In this document: one piece after another, positions 55,732 through 64,000 of the stretch
Position numbering within the stretch: position 1 is the stretch's first letter
Layout: each line of letters starts with the position of its first letter
DNA from: Methylobacterium marchantiae
Lineage (GTDB): Bacteria; Pseudomonadota; Alphaproteobacteria; Rhizobiales; Beijerinckiaceae
Assembly: GCF_022179405.1 (NCBI RefSeq)
Contig: NZ_BPQT01000020.1
Location: 62,001 to 126,000 of the forward strand
DNA length: 64,000 bases
Direction: 5' to 3'
Program-made: the position numbers and the translations under genes
The notes under the pieces: generated by a model
The model's database searches: none
Told to the model about the DNA's origin: nothing
The model's input: only the letters and a program-made list of their open reading frames with translations

Positions 55732-57168
55732 TCAGGCGCTCGCCTGGCTGACGAATTTCGTCGTCAGATAGGCCTCGATCGCTTCCGAACCGCCCTCGCT
55801 GCCGTAGCCGGAATCCTTGACGCCGCCGAAGGGGGTCTCGGGGAAGGCGAGGCCGTGGTGGTTGATGCCGAGCATGCCGCTCTCGACGCGGGCCGCGATC
55901 TCCGTCGCCCGCGAGGCCGAGCGCGTATAGGCGTAGGCGGCGAGACCGTAGGGCAGGCGGTTCGCCTCGGCGAAGGCGGCCTCGTCGTCGGAGAAGCGCT
56001 GGACCAGGGCCACGGGGCCGAACGGCTCCTCGTTCATGATCCGCGCCGAGAGCGGGGTCTGCGTGAGCACGGTCGGTTCGAAGAAGTTGCCGCGATTGCC
56101 GATGCGCTTGCCGCCGGTGCGCAGCTCGGCGCCCTGCGCCAGGGCATCGGCCACGAGGGATTCCATCGCCTCGCGCCGGCGGGCATGGATCAGCGGCCCC
56201 ATCGTCGTTGCGGGATCGAGCCCGTCGCCGACCTGGATGCCCTGCGCATGCGCCACGAACCCGTCGACGAAGCGGTCATAGACCGAATCGTGCACGAGGA
56301 AGCGGGTCGGCGCGACGCAGACCTGCCCGGCATTGCGGAACTTGTTGGCGCCGAGGACCGAGACGGCCTTCTCGACATCGGCATCGGCGAAGACCAGCGC
56401 CGGGGCGTGGCCGCCGAGCTCCATGGTCACGCGCTTCATGTGGCGCCCGGCCAGCGCCGCGAGTTCCTTGCCCACCACCGTCGAGCCGGTGAACGAGATC
56501 TTGGCGATGACCGGATGCGGGATGAGATAGGACGAGATCTCGGCCGGATCGCCGAAGACCAGGGACAGGACGTCGCCCGGCACCCCGGCATCGAGGAAGG
56601 CGCGGACCAGTGCGGCGCAGCTCGCGGGCGTGTCCTCCGGCCCCTTCAGGATCACCGAGCAGCCGGTGCAGAGCGCCGCCGAGAGCTTGCGGACGGCCTG
56701 GTTGATCGGGAAGTTCCAGGGCGTGAAGGCGGCGACGGGCCCCACCGGCTCGCGGAGGACCATCTGTGTCACGCCGGGCAGGCGGGCGGGGATGACGCGG
56801 CCATAGGCGCGTTTCCCTTCCTCGGCGAACCAGTCGATGACGTCGGCGGCGGCCAGCGTTTCCACCCTGGCCTCGGCCAGCGGCTTGCCCTGTTCCAGGG
56901 TCATCGTCCGGGCGATGTCCTCGACGCGTGCGCGCAGGTGATCGGCGGCCCGGCGCATGACCTTGGCGCGGTCGAAGGCCGAGACCTTGCGCCATTCGGA
57001 AAAGCCGCGCCGGGCGGCGTCGAGGGCGCGGTCGAGATCGTCCCGCGTCACCACCGCCACATGGCCGATCGCGTCACCGGTGGCGGGGTTGAGGACGGGG
57101 ATCGTCCGCGCATCGGAGCCGGGCGTCCAGGCCCCGGCGATGTGGAGGGTCACGTCCGGATAGGTCAT
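55732..57168 (-). CDS. gabD: NAD(P)-dependent succinate-semialdehyde dehydrogenase-like enzyme
   Basis: This 478-residue aldehyde dehydrogenase oxidises an aldehyde, probably succinate semialdehyde, to the acid. Markers are [36 protein letters not shown], catalytic Glu in [17 protein letters not shown] and catalytic Cys in [39 protein letters not shown] is close to the GabD form. It lies 88 bases after a class II amidotransferase gene in the same direction. A link with the aminotransferase at 47 kb (GABA or beta-alanine use) is possible but not shown. Confidence 0.88.
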   Translation of the reverse strand: MTYPDVTLHIAGAWTPGSDARTIPVLNPATGDAIGHVAVVTRDDLDRALDAARRGFSEWRKVSAFDRAKVMRRAADHLRARVEDIARTMTLEQGKPLAEARVETLAAADVIDWFAEEGKRAYGRVIPARLPGVTQMVLREPVGPVAAFTPWNFPINQAVRKLSAALCTGCSVILKGPEDTPASCAALVRAFLDAGVPGDVLSLVFGDPAEISSYLIPHPVIAKISFTGSTVVGKELAALAGRHMKRVTMELGGHAPALVFADADVEKAVSVLGANKFRNAGQVCVAPTRFLVHDSVYDRFVDGFVAHAQGIQVGDGLDPATTMGPLIHARRREAMESLVADALAQGAELRTGGKRIGNRGNFFEPTVLTQTPLSARIMNEEPFGPVALVQRFSDDEAAFAEANRLPYGLAAYAYTRSASRATEIAARVESGMLGINHHGLAFPETPFGGVKDSGYGSEGGSEAIEAYLTTKFVSQASA

Positions 57169-57256
57169 CGGCGGCTCACGCTCACGAAGGAGCCCGCGTT
57201 GTCCGCCCTTCGCGGGCGCGCCGCAACCCTCGAAGCCGCAACCCCGGCCTCGCGCC

Positions 57257-58048
57257 TCAGGCTGCGATGCGGACCCGTGCCTCGTCGGCACCCTTCACCG
57301 TCACCGTGCCGCCGCGGGTGGCCTGCAGGGTGCCGCCGCGGGGGATCACGATCCAGCCGTCCTTGCAATCGTCGATGGGCTCGGAGACCACCACGAGGCC
57401 GGTCTCGGTCTGGCGGTAATAGAGGCTCGGCGGCCGGCCGTCGCAGGCCCAGCGATAGGCGGTCAGGGTCTCGCCATCGGTGACAACGGCGGTGAAGCGC
57501 AGGGCCTCGGTGATGCCGGCGGCCTGCATCAGGTCGCGCACGGTGGAGAGGGTCTCGGCCATGGCGCCGATCGGATCCTCGGCGAGGCCGTTGGCCAGCG
57601 CCAGGAGGAAGATCGCCTCGGAATCGGTGGTGCCGCGGCGCGCCTCGTAGAACGCGTCCGGGATCAGCGCCTCGATCCGCCGCTTGATGCGGTGGTAGCC
57701 GCCGATCTGGCCGTTATGCATGAACAGGTGGCGGCCATGGGCGAAGGGATGGCAATTCGCCCGCGTCGTCGCCGTGCCGGTGGAGGCGCGGACATGGGCG
57801 AAGAACATCCGCGCACGGACCTGCTGGCAGAGATTGACGAGGTTCTCGTCGGACCAGGCCGGGCAGACATCGCGATACTGGCCGGGATCCGGGCGCTCGC
57901 CGTACCAGCCGATGCCGAAGCCGTCGCCGTTGGTCTCGGTCTTCGCCTCCGTCGCATGCAGCGACTGGTGCACCAGCGAGTGCGTCGGCGCGCAGACGAG
58001 ATCGGTCAGGAAGACCGGATCACCGCTATAGGCGAGAAAGCGGCACAT
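57257..58048 (-). CDS. Class II glutamine amidotransferase (EgtC/YafJ-like)
   Basis: This 263-residue N-terminal-nucleophile enzyme has the catalytic Cys at position 2 ([18 protein letters not shown]). [46 protein letters not shown] and [15 protein letters not shown] follow the class II pattern closely. Homologues act on gamma-glutamyl peptides (EgtC-like) or release ammonia from glutamine. No ergothioneine genes are seen nearby. The start ATG 58048 is fixed by the need for Met-Cys. Confidence 0.9.
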   Translation of the reverse strand: MCRFLAYSGDPVFLTDLVCAPTHSLVHQSLHATEAKTETNGDGFGIGWYGERPDPGQYRDVCPAWSDENLVNLCQQVRARMFFAHVRASTGTATTRANCHPFAHGRHLFMHNGQIGGYHRIKRRIEALIPDAFYEARRGTTDSEAIFLLALANGLAEDPIGAMAETLSTVRDLMQAAGITEALRFTAVVTDGETLTAYRWACDGRPPSLYYRQTETGLVVVSEPIDDCKDGWIVIPRGGTLQATRGGTVTVKGADEARVRIAA

Positions 58049-58455
58049 GACTGAGCGACAACTCCCTGTTCCGGCACCTGTCCCCGAGCCGGGAGACAGG
58101 ATCCGTTCCATGTTCCTGCATCACGGTCGTCGAACTGTAACATTCGTTCTTTTGCGGTGAACAGTTCGTTAATGCAGCGCAGCATGCCTGAACGTTGTGC
58201 TTCTGCGCAGGCGATACGCAGATGCGCTGAATCTCGGGCATCCCGACCGCCGCTCGTCCTGTAGCGGCCCACATGGCCCATATTGCGGCGGTTCCCTCGA
58301 TCTCGCTGCGGGCGGTGCATGGCGGTCGTCGCGGCAAGGACTCTTGCCGATGCCGCCAGGGCGGAGCAGCCTCGACCGGGACGAATCATCGTTCCGGGCC
58401 CAAATCCCTCGCACGGCAGGCATCCTGCCGCCGTCATACCTTGGAAGGAGACCTC
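58049..58455. promoter_or_regulatory. Divergent spacer with 8-bp inverted repeat
   Basis: These 407 bases separate the amidotransferase (minus) from the response regulator (plus). They contain a perfect inverted repeat CGAACTGT (58131-58138)/ACAGTTCG (58161-58168) with centres 30 bases, about three helical turns, apart. This looks like a paired regulator site. I see no other gene. AAGGAG at 58445-58450 is the ribosome site of the regulator gene. Confidence 0.45.
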
Positions 58456-58881
58456 ATGAATCGTGACATCCAGACGGCATCAGACACCGCGACGGCGGCG
58501 CAGATCGACGGCCCCGTCGCCCTCGTGGTCGAAGACGATGCGGCGATCCGCAACCTCGCCACCGCCATCCTCGAGGAGACGGATCTCGACGTCATCGCCT
58601 GCGACAGCGCCGAGGCGGCGATCGGTGTCCTGGAGCGCAGGGGCATGAACGTCGCGCTGCTCTTCGCCGATGTGCGCCTCGGCGGTCCCATGGACGGGAT
58701 CGCGCTGGCGCGGACGGTGGAGCGGCGGTGGCCCGACGTGCGGATGGTCCTGACCTCGGGCTACGACGAGCGCAGCACCGGGCGCCTGCCCGAACAGGCG
58801 GTCTACATGCAGAAGCCGTGGCGGGCGCTCGACGTGCTGGTCGAGGCGGGTCACGCATCGGCGGCCGTCGGCGTCGCCTGA
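58456..58881 (+). CDS. Single-domain response regulator
   Basis: This 141-residue protein is a receiver domain without an output domain. It has acidic Glu-Asp-Asp in VALVVEDDAAIRNL, phospho-Asp72 in LLFADVRLGGPMDG, the Ser/Thr switch in MVLTSGYDE, and Lys120 in YMQKPW. This FixJ/CpdR-like type often accompanies HWE kinases in Rhizobiales and relays phosphate or binds a partner. No kinase is adjacent; the HWE kinase at 17 kb is one candidate only by family. Confidence 0.9.
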   Translation: MNRDIQTASDTATAAQIDGPVALVVEDDAAIRNLATAILEETDLDVIACDSAEAAIGVLERRGMNVALLFADVRLGGPMDGIALARTVERRWPDVRMVLTSGYDERSTGRLPEQAVYMQKPWRALDVLVEAGHASAAVGVA

Positions 58882-58882
58882 A

Positions 58883-58924
58883 CGACACAACGCCCGCGCC
58901 GCATGGCGGCCGGGCGTTGTGTCG
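58883..58924. terminator. Perfect 14-bp hairpin between convergent genes
   Basis: CGACACAACGCCCG (58883-58896) pairs perfectly with CGGGCGTTGTGTCG (58911-58924), directly after the regulator stop and before the 3' end of rpsU. There is no T-run on either side, so it may stop transcription weakly in both directions or protect mRNA ends. Confidence 0.6.
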
Positions 58925-58988
58925 GAGCGGGTCGGTCCGGAGACGATCGGTGCGAGACCGACCGCCGACGTGACGGGACGGGCTCGGC

Positions 58989-59297
58989 TTACGAAGCGGT
59001 GTTGACCGAGGGAGCCGCGCTCGGCGCGAACGGCGAACCGCCCGGACGACGCGGCGCACCGGCGCCGAAACGGGGCTTCGGCTTCGGAGCGGCGATCAGG
59101 CCCTCGCGGATGGCGGTCTTGCGCGCCTGCTTGCGAGCGCGGCGCACGGCCTCGGCCTTCTCGCGTGCCTTGCGCACGGAGGGCTTCTCGTAGGCCTTGC
59201 GCTGCTTCATCTCGCGGAAGATGCCCTCACGCTGCATCTTCTTCTTCAGAACGCGGAGTGCCTGGTCGACGTTGTTGTCGCGAACGAGTACCTGCAA
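58989..59297 (-). CDS. rpsU: 30S ribosomal protein S21
   Basis: S21 is a small-subunit protein that helps base-pairing of mRNA with 16S rRNA at initiation. The first 65 residues are the conserved S21 core ([40 protein letters not shown]). The C-terminal 35 residues ([17 protein letters not shown]...) are a basic, Pro/Gly-rich extension common in alphaproteobacteria. Total length is 102. It is a single gene transcribed leftward. Confidence 0.96.
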   Translation of the reverse strand: MQVLVRDNNVDQALRVLKKKMQREGIFREMKQRKAYEKPSVRKAREKAEAVRRARKQARKTAIREGLIAAPKPKPRFGAGAPRRPGGSPFAPSAAPSVNTAS

Positions 59298-59559
59298 CGG
59301 AATTGATCCTCTAGAGACGTATGTTTGTCGGACGGCGCCCTCTCCGAAAACCCCCGTCTGTCCGACGAGGGCGAACCGCCAATAGCCCCATACCCTGGAT
59401 CGCTCCAGGGAGGGACCTGTATCTGACGGTCTCGAATCGACGCTGAAAACTCACTTGGGGCAGGCTCATACACCAAGCGGACACGAGTTCCAACCGCTGC
59501 CGGCTAAATCCTGATGCCGACGCGCATCTTCACGCATTGGCCGATGCCGGCCGGCATCC

Positions 59560-60774
59560 TCACGCGTGCGATTGGATGAAGTTGCGCACGAGCGGGTAGG
59601 TCTGGCCCTCCCACTTGCGGCCGGTGAAGACGCCGTAATGGCCGACGCCCGCCTGGAGGTGGTGGCTCTTCATATGCGGGGCGAGGCCGGTACAGAGGTC
59701 GTGCGCCGCCATGGTCTGGCCCACGGCGCAGATGTCGTCGCGCTCGCCCTCCACGGTCATCAGCGCGGTCCGCCGGATGGAGCGCATGTCGATGGGGTTG
59801 CCGCGATAGGTCAGCTCGTTCTTGGCCAGGGTGTAGTCCTGGAACACCGTCCGGACCGTCTCGATGTAGAACTCGGCCGCGAGGTCGAGGACGGCGAAAT
59901 ACTCGTCGTAGAAGGTCTCGATCTGGTTGGCCTTGTCGGTCTCGCCGTTGGCGAAGTGCCAGAACAGGTCGGCATGGCTCTGCTGGTGGCGCTTGGCGTT
60001 CATCGAGACGAAGGCCGAGACCTGCATGAAGCCCGGATAGACCTTCCGGCCCGCTCCCGCATGACGCTTCGGCACGGTGGCGATGAGGTTCTTCTCGAAC
60101 CACGCGATCGGCTTCGAGGTGGCGAGCTTGTTCACCGAGGTCGGGCTGATGCGGCAATCCACCGGCCCGGCCATCAGCGTCATGCTGCGCGGATGGGCGA
60201 TGTCCTTCGATTGCGCCATGACGGCGGCGGCCGCGAGCGCCTGGACCGCCGGCTGGCAGACGGCCACGACGTGCGAACCCTCGCCCATCACGCCGAGGAA
60301 CGTCACCAGATGGTCGACGTAATCGTCGAATCCGAACGGCCCGTCGGCGAGCGGCACGTCGCGCGCATTGTGCCAGTCGGTGATGTAGACGTCGTGGTCG
60401 GCGAGCAGGGTGCGCACCGTGCCGCGGAGCAGGGTGGCGAAATGGCCCGAGAGCGGTGCCACGACGAGCACCTTCGGCTGCTCGGTATCGATGTCCTTCC
60501 GGAACCGCAGGAGCGTGCCGAACGGTGTCGAGAACGTCGCCTCCTCGATGACCGGGACCTCGCGGTTGCCGACCTGGATGCTGTCGATGCCGAAGGGAGG
60601 ACGCGCGAAGGTCAGGCCCGCACGCATCATCATCCGGGCCCCGGCCGACCACCAGTTCATCGGCGCCGCGTTCCCGGAACCGACCCAGGGGGACACGGCG
60701 TCGTGGACGAGCTTGCCCCAGGAGCGGGTGCGCTCGGCGAGGTCGGACTGCACTTCGAAGGCATCGTAGAGCAT
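59560..60774 (-). CDS. phaZ: Intracellular polyhydroxyalkanoate depolymerase
   Basis: PhaZ mobilises stored polyhydroxybutyrate granules in the cytoplasm. The 404-residue protein belongs to the intracellular type with a cysteine nucleophile: Cys173 in HVVAVCQPAVQALAAAA replaces the serine of the usual lipase box. Further marks are YDAFEVQSDLAERTRSWG, VYITDWHNARDVPL, TALMTVEGERDDICAVGQT with the acid, and GVGHYGVFTGRKWEGQTYP with the His. Start ATG 60774 matches the family start MLYDAFE. It supports carbon storage, typical of methylotrophic Rhizobiales. Confidence 0.94.
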   Translation of the reverse strand: MLYDAFEVQSDLAERTRSWGKLVHDAVSPWVGSGNAAPMNWWSAGARMMMRAGLTFARPPFGIDSIQVGNREVPVIEEATFSTPFGTLLRFRKDIDTEQPKVLVVAPLSGHFATLLRGTVRTLLADHDVYITDWHNARDVPLADGPFGFDDYVDHLVTFLGVMGEGSHVVAVCQPAVQALAAAAVMAQSKDIAHPRSMTLMAGPVDCRISPTSVNKLATSKPIAWFEKNLIATVPKRHAGAGRKVYPGFMQVSAFVSMNAKRHQQSHADLFWHFANGETDKANQIETFYDEYFAVLDLAAEFYIETVRTVFQDYTLAKNELTYRGNPIDMRSIRRTALMTVEGERDDICAVGQTMAAHDLCTGLAPHMKSHHLQAGVGHYGVFTGRKWEGQTYPLVRNFIQSHA

Positions 60775-61082
60775 GAAGCTCGAACTCCTGCGCGAACGAT
60801 CGGATAGCGAACCATTCGCCTTGATGCGCACGGCCATCCGGGATCGCCCCCGAACGACCGTCTGCAGCCCGCTAGGCTGGGCCACGCTCGCGGGCAACGC
60901 AATCGGCGCAAAGTACGATCTGGATTAAATGTTGTGAGAATGCATCACTGTTCCATCGGCGTGACAGGAAAGGTTTTTCCCCGATCGCGCGATGACAGTG
61001 GCGCGCGGCACGAGACTTGGATGCCTCCGGACGTTCCTCGGGCCGAAATTCCAAGAGCGTTCGTGGATAAAGAAGACAGGGG
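60775..61082. other. Divergent spacer between phaZ and GST gene
   Basis: These 308 bases lie between two divergent starts. The middle (about 60910-60975) is AT-rich (GATTAAATGTTGTGAGAATG), as for promoters, but I could not fix a -35/-10 pair or an operator. No small gene with a ribosome site is visible. Confidence 0.35.
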
Positions 61083-61745
61083 ATGGACATGCCAGTCGCC
61101 ACGCTCACGATTTCGAGCCGGAACTATTCGTCCTGGTCTCTGAGAGGTTGGTTGGTCTGCCGCATGGCGGGACTCGATTTCGAGACCGAAGTCTTGACCG
61201 GCGACGACGAATCCACGCGGGCCGAACTGCTTCACCTGTCGCCGTCGTTCCTCGTGCCGCGCCTCGTCCATGGCGAGATCGAGGTCTGGGACACCCTGGC
61301 GATCGCGCAATATCTCAACGAGACCTATCCGGATGCGGGCTTCCTGCCGAAGGACCCGGTCGCCCGGGCGCGCTGCCGTTCGATCTCGGGGGAGATGCAT
61401 GGCGGCTTCATCAACCTGCGCTCGGCGCTGCCGATGAACCTCAAGGCCCGCCATACGGATTTCAAGATCTTCAACGGGGCCAAGGGCGATATCGAGCGGG
61501 TCATCACGATCGTCGAGGATTGCCTGTCCCGCTACGACGGTCCGTTCCTGTTCGGCCCGCGTCCGAGCCTCGCCGACGCCATGTTCGCGCCGGTCTGCAC
61601 CCGGTTCCAGACCTACGATGTCTGGCTCCCGCGCAAGGTCGCCGCCTATCGCGACACCATCCTCGCCTGGCCGCTCATGGTGGAATGGGCCGAGGCGGCG
61701 GCAGCCGAGCCCGACGAGATCGAGGAACTGGACATGGAGTTCTGA
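61083..61745 (+). CDS. Glutathione S-transferase family protein
   Basis: This 220-residue protein has a thioredoxin-like N-terminal domain (LTISSRNYSSWSLRGWLVCR with the Ser/Tyr contact region, FLVPRLVHGEIEVWDTLAIA carrying the cis-Pro and glutathione-binding loop) and an all-helical C-terminal domain (GPRPSLADAMFAPVCTRF). Members conjugate glutathione to electrophiles or reduce disulphides. This subgroup (MNVT..YSSWSLR.W) is common in alphaproteobacteria. The substrate is unknown. ATG 61083 or 61089 is possible. Confidence 0.9.
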   Translation: MDMPVATLTISSRNYSSWSLRGWLVCRMAGLDFETEVLTGDDESTRAELLHLSPSFLVPRLVHGEIEVWDTLAIAQYLNETYPDAGFLPKDPVARARCRSISGEMHGGFINLRSALPMNLKARHTDFKIFNGAKGDIERVITIVEDCLSRYDGPFLFGPRPSLADAMFAPVCTRFQTYDVWLPRKVAAYRDTILAWPLMVEWAEAAAAEPDEIEELDMEF

Positions 61746-61796
61746 AGGCGCCGAATCTCCACACGCGTCGGCGTTTTGCCCGCCCGGTGAGGGTCG

Positions 61797-62360
61797 TCAG
61801 GTGTTGAAGTCGAACAGCAGGGCGCCGGCGCCGGCGCTCGATGCCCTGGTCCCGGAGGCGGCGTAGCCCGAGGCGCTGGTCTGCGAGGCCTGCAGCGACT
61901 TCATGAAACCGTCGAGCAGGTCGCTGACGCTGGTCGACGAATCCGTCGACGACGAGGACGTGCTCGTGCCGTCGTCGCCCGACGGAGGCGGGCCGGGCGG
62001 AGGGCCGCCAGGCCCGCCCTTGCCGGGGGCGTTGGCCTCGAACAGCGACTTCAGCGTCTCGGCCTGATCGCTGGTGAGGCTGCCGCTCGACACCTGATCG
62101 TCGATGAGGCCGCTGATCTTGTCCTGGATCTGCGACGGGTCGAGGCGGGTGCTCGTGCCGCCGGTCGAACCGGAACTGCCGCTCTTCAGGCTCGAATCGA
62201 TCGAATCGAGGGCGCTGGAGAGGGCGGCGCCGTCGGCGGCGCTGATGCTGCCGGTGGAGACGTCGCCGGCGATGGCCTGCGCGACGGGATTGCCCTTGGG
62301 CGGCGGTGGACGCTGGGTCTGGAACAGGGCGGAGGTCTGGGTATTGCCGACGGACGTCAT
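61797..62360 (-). CDS. Low-complexity protein of unknown function
   Basis: This 187-residue protein has no signal peptide. It alternates helical segments (PVAQAIAGDVSTGSISAADG, KISGLIDDQVSSGSLTSDQA) with a Gly/Pro run (GKGGPGGPPPGPPPSGDD) and a Ser/Thr/Asp run. The two helical segments resemble each other (GSISAADG.AL and GSLTSDQAETL), suggesting an internal duplication with an EF-hand-like look but no clear calcium loop. I recognise no family. GC content is normal, and it starts 150 bases from the kinase gene. Confidence 0.6.
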   Translation of the reverse strand: MTSVGNTQTSALFQTQRPPPPKGNPVAQAIAGDVSTGSISAADGAALSSALDSIDSSLKSGSSGSTGGTSTRLDPSQIQDKISGLIDDQVSSGSLTSDQAETLKSLFEANAPGKGGPGGPPPGPPPSGDDGTSTSSSSTDSSTSVSDLLDGFMKSLQASQTSASGYAASGTRASSAGAGALLFDFNT

Positions 62361-62513
62361 GGCGCGGTCGCCTCGATCGAATGCCGTCGCGAGGGGCCGT
62401 CGACGGGCGTCCAGAGGGCGGCCTTCAGGGTTAATCGGAGCTTTCCGGCAATCGGCACAAGAGTTTCGCGATGTTTCCGGCCCGCCGACCGAAACATTCC
62501 GATGTAAAAATCG

Positions 62514-63950
62514 TCAGGTCGCCGGTGCTTCGGCCCGACGTTGGGCCGAGGCGGCCGAGCGTTGCTGCGCTGCCTGCGCGATGGCGAGCGGCAGGTCGAT
62601 GCGGGCGACGAGGCCTCGGGGCAGCTTGTTCGACAGGGTCAGCCGGCCGCCATGCCCCTCGACGATCGCCAGCACGATCGAGAGTCCGAGGCCGAAGCCG
62701 CTGGCCTCGTTGAGGTTCCGGGCCCGGTCGCCGCGCACGAAGGGCTGCACCATGGCATCGCGCTCCGCCTCGGGGATGCCGGGGCCGTCGTCCGACACTT
62801 CCAGCGCCACGCCCTGCTCGGACGGGTGCATCGTCAGGCGCGCGCTACCGCCATACTTCACCGCATTGTCGACGAGGTTGACGATGGCCCGCTGGAGGTC
62901 GTCCGCGCGACCGCGGACCAGCACGTGGCGCGACTGCTCGACCCGCACGTCGGCGCCGATGTCGACGAAGCCGTCGCACACGGTCTGGACCACCGAGGCG
63001 AGGTCCATGAGGCTCTGCGTGCCGCCGGCCTGGCCGTCCCGGACGAAGGACAGGGCGGCTTCCACCAGCCCGTTCATCTGGTCGAGGTCGCGCAACGTCA
63101 TGGTGCGGGCGTGCTCGTCCTCGATGAATTCGGCCCGCAGGCGCAGGCGGGTGATCGGGGTCCGCAGGTCGTGGCTGATCGCCGCCAGCATCTGGGTCCG
63201 GTCGTCGATCAGGCGGCGGACGCGCCCGCGCATGGTGTCGAGGGCGCGGGAGACCGCCATCACCTCCTTCGGCCCGTTCTGCGGCAGGGCCACGAGGTTC
63301 ATGCCGGTGCCGAAGGCATCTGCGGCCTCGGCGAGCTGCGCCAGCGGCGCGGTCAGGGCCCGTGTCGCCCAGATCGACATGAGCGACAGCGTGATCCCCA
63401 GGAGGACGAAGGTGAAGATGATCGGGCCGGGGCCGAAGGGCGACCGGTCGTCGTCCGGCAGGGTGGCGCGCAGGCTCGCGCCCGACGGTGTCGCGATGGC
63501 GATGCGGATGCCGTCTCGTCCCGACGGCCGTCCCGGAGGAGACAGGTCGGTGATGGTGAGGGGGCGGCCGAACCCCTCGCGCATGCGCTGGACCATGGGA
63601 TGGTCGGGACGCTCCGTGCGTGCGGCGCCGGCCGGCTGCCCGGCCGGCGTCTCGGCCGGTGCCGGTTCGATCCGGAGCGAGGGCAGGCTGCGCGCCGCAT
63701 CCTGCAGCAGGCGCGCCCGGTCCTCCGGCGCGGCGACGTCGAGCAGGCGGACGATCGTGGCGAGGCGGGTCGCGGCCACGCCCGGATGGTTGTCGGGGCG
63801 CCAGGGCTCGCGCAGCAGGAAGAAAGCGAGGGTCGCCACGGCGTGGCTGACGACGATGGCGGCGACGCTGAGGATGGCGATCTGCCCGGCGATGCTGCGG
63901 GGCGGATAGCCGAGGAAGCGGCGCCAGCGCCCCGTCGCGCGCGTGCTCAT
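62514..63950 (-). CDS. Sensor histidine kinase (EnvZ-like, HAMP)
   Basis: This 478-residue kinase has two membrane helices (about 22-46 and 176-198) around a periplasmic region of about 130 residues, then HAMP (200-250) and the HisKA core with phospho-His260 in AAISHDLRTPITRLRLRAEF. The N box is NLVDNAVKYGG, the G1 box is DDGPGIPEAER, and the G2 region is GFGLGLSIVLAIVEGHGG. The tail is Ala/Gln-rich. Its ATG overlaps the stop of an OmpR-type regulator gene that runs off the right edge, its cognate partner. Confidence 0.92.
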   Translation of the reverse strand: MSTRATGRWRRFLGYPPRSIAGQIAILSVAAIVVSHAVATLAFFLLREPWRPDNHPGVAATRLATIVRLLDVAAPEDRARLLQDAARSLPSLRIEPAPAETPAGQPAGAARTERPDHPMVQRMREGFGRPLTITDLSPPGRPSGRDGIRIAIATPSGASLRATLPDDDRSPFGPGPIIFTFVLLGITLSLMSIWATRALTAPLAQLAEAADAFGTGMNLVALPQNGPKEVMAVSRALDTMRGRVRRLIDDRTQMLAAISHDLRTPITRLRLRAEFIEDEHARTMTLRDLDQMNGLVEAALSFVRDGQAGGTQSLMDLASVVQTVCDGFVDIGADVRVEQSRHVLVRGRADDLQRAIVNLVDNAVKYGGSARLTMHPSEQGVALEVSDDGPGIPEAERDAMVQPFVRGDRARNLNEASGFGLGLSIVLAIVEGHGGRLTLSNKLPRGLVARIDLPLAIAQAAQQRSAASAQRRAEAPAT

Positions 63951-64000
63951 GAGCGGGTCACCGCCGGGGTGAACAGGTAGCCGCCCGAGCGGATGGTGCG
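63947..64000 (-). CDS. OmpR-type response regulator, C-terminal end (cut by window edge)
   Basis: These are the last 17 codons and stop of a gene continuing beyond the right edge, reading RTIRSGGYLFTPAVTRS. The GGYLF strand is the wing of an OmpR/PhoB winged helix (usual form RGVGYLF). The stop overlaps the kinase ATG (ATGA at 63947-63950), the common regulator-kinase arrangement. Only the position and this wing support the call. Confidence 0.75.
   Translation of the reverse strand, partial: RTIRSGGYLFTPAVTRS

Overview
The window is GC-rich chromosomal DNA from an alphaproteobacterium of the Rhizobiales, most likely Methylobacterium/Methylorubrum or a close relative. The signs are the gene order obgE-proB-proA-nadD-rsfS-rlmH-envC-like-ctpA-polysaccharide deacetylase, an HWE-family histidine kinase, a BA14K-type glycine-rich protein, an intracellular PHA depolymerase with a cysteine nucleophile, and a short-chain amide/urea uptake and hydrolysis operon. 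Genus is an inference; no rRNA or tRNA gene is present to test it.

Layout. 0-9.3 kb: housekeeping cluster (ribosome maturation, proline and NAD synthesis, cell-wall hydrolysis control), with a VapBC toxin-antitoxin pair set between obgE and proB. 9.3-17 kb: an L,D-transpeptidase, an AT-rich patch with an orphan tail-collar protein, a large ABC-like protein with degraded ATP-binding motifs, a class II amidotransferase, and a tenA-mutarotase pair. 17-18.8 kb: Cache-HWE kinase. 18.8-20.7 kb: an AT-rich island with a RelA/SpoT-synthetase-like gene beside a wrecked IS1595 transposase. 20.8-34.8 kb: the main functional block. An aliphatic amidase (amiE), fmdB, formamidase (fmdA), an alpha/beta hydrolase and a five-gene branched-chain-type ABC transporter (urtABCDE type) run leftward. 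Divergent from them are a permease-domain hybrid histidine kinase and a LuxR-type response regulator, which probably sense the substrate and control the operon. 34.8-41 kb: acyltransferase, HNH protein, hydrolase, site-2 protease, uraD/uraH, glycine-rich protein. 41-43.3 kb: TPP riboswitch and thiC. 43.3-51.4 kb: nudC/HIT pair, MocR regulator divergent from an omega-aminotransferase with tautomerase and dadA, outer-membrane protein. 51.4-64 kb: SDR, enoyl-CoA hydratase, OprB-type porin, small secreted protein, aldehyde dehydrogenase, second class II amidotransferase, single-domain response regulator, rpsU, phaZ, GST, and at the right edge a sensor kinase with the end of its response regulator.

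The best candidates for something new are: the NCS1-permease/cysteine-cluster/histidine-kinase fusion next to the amide operon; the ABC-like protein that lost the Walker A lysine and carries three copies of an ENILFG-type motif; a ~195-bp MITE-like palindromic repeat present four times; the RelA/SpoT-like gene in a scarred mobile island; and a uraD/uraH pair in which both proteins carry N-terminal extensions that could send them out of the cytoplasm.
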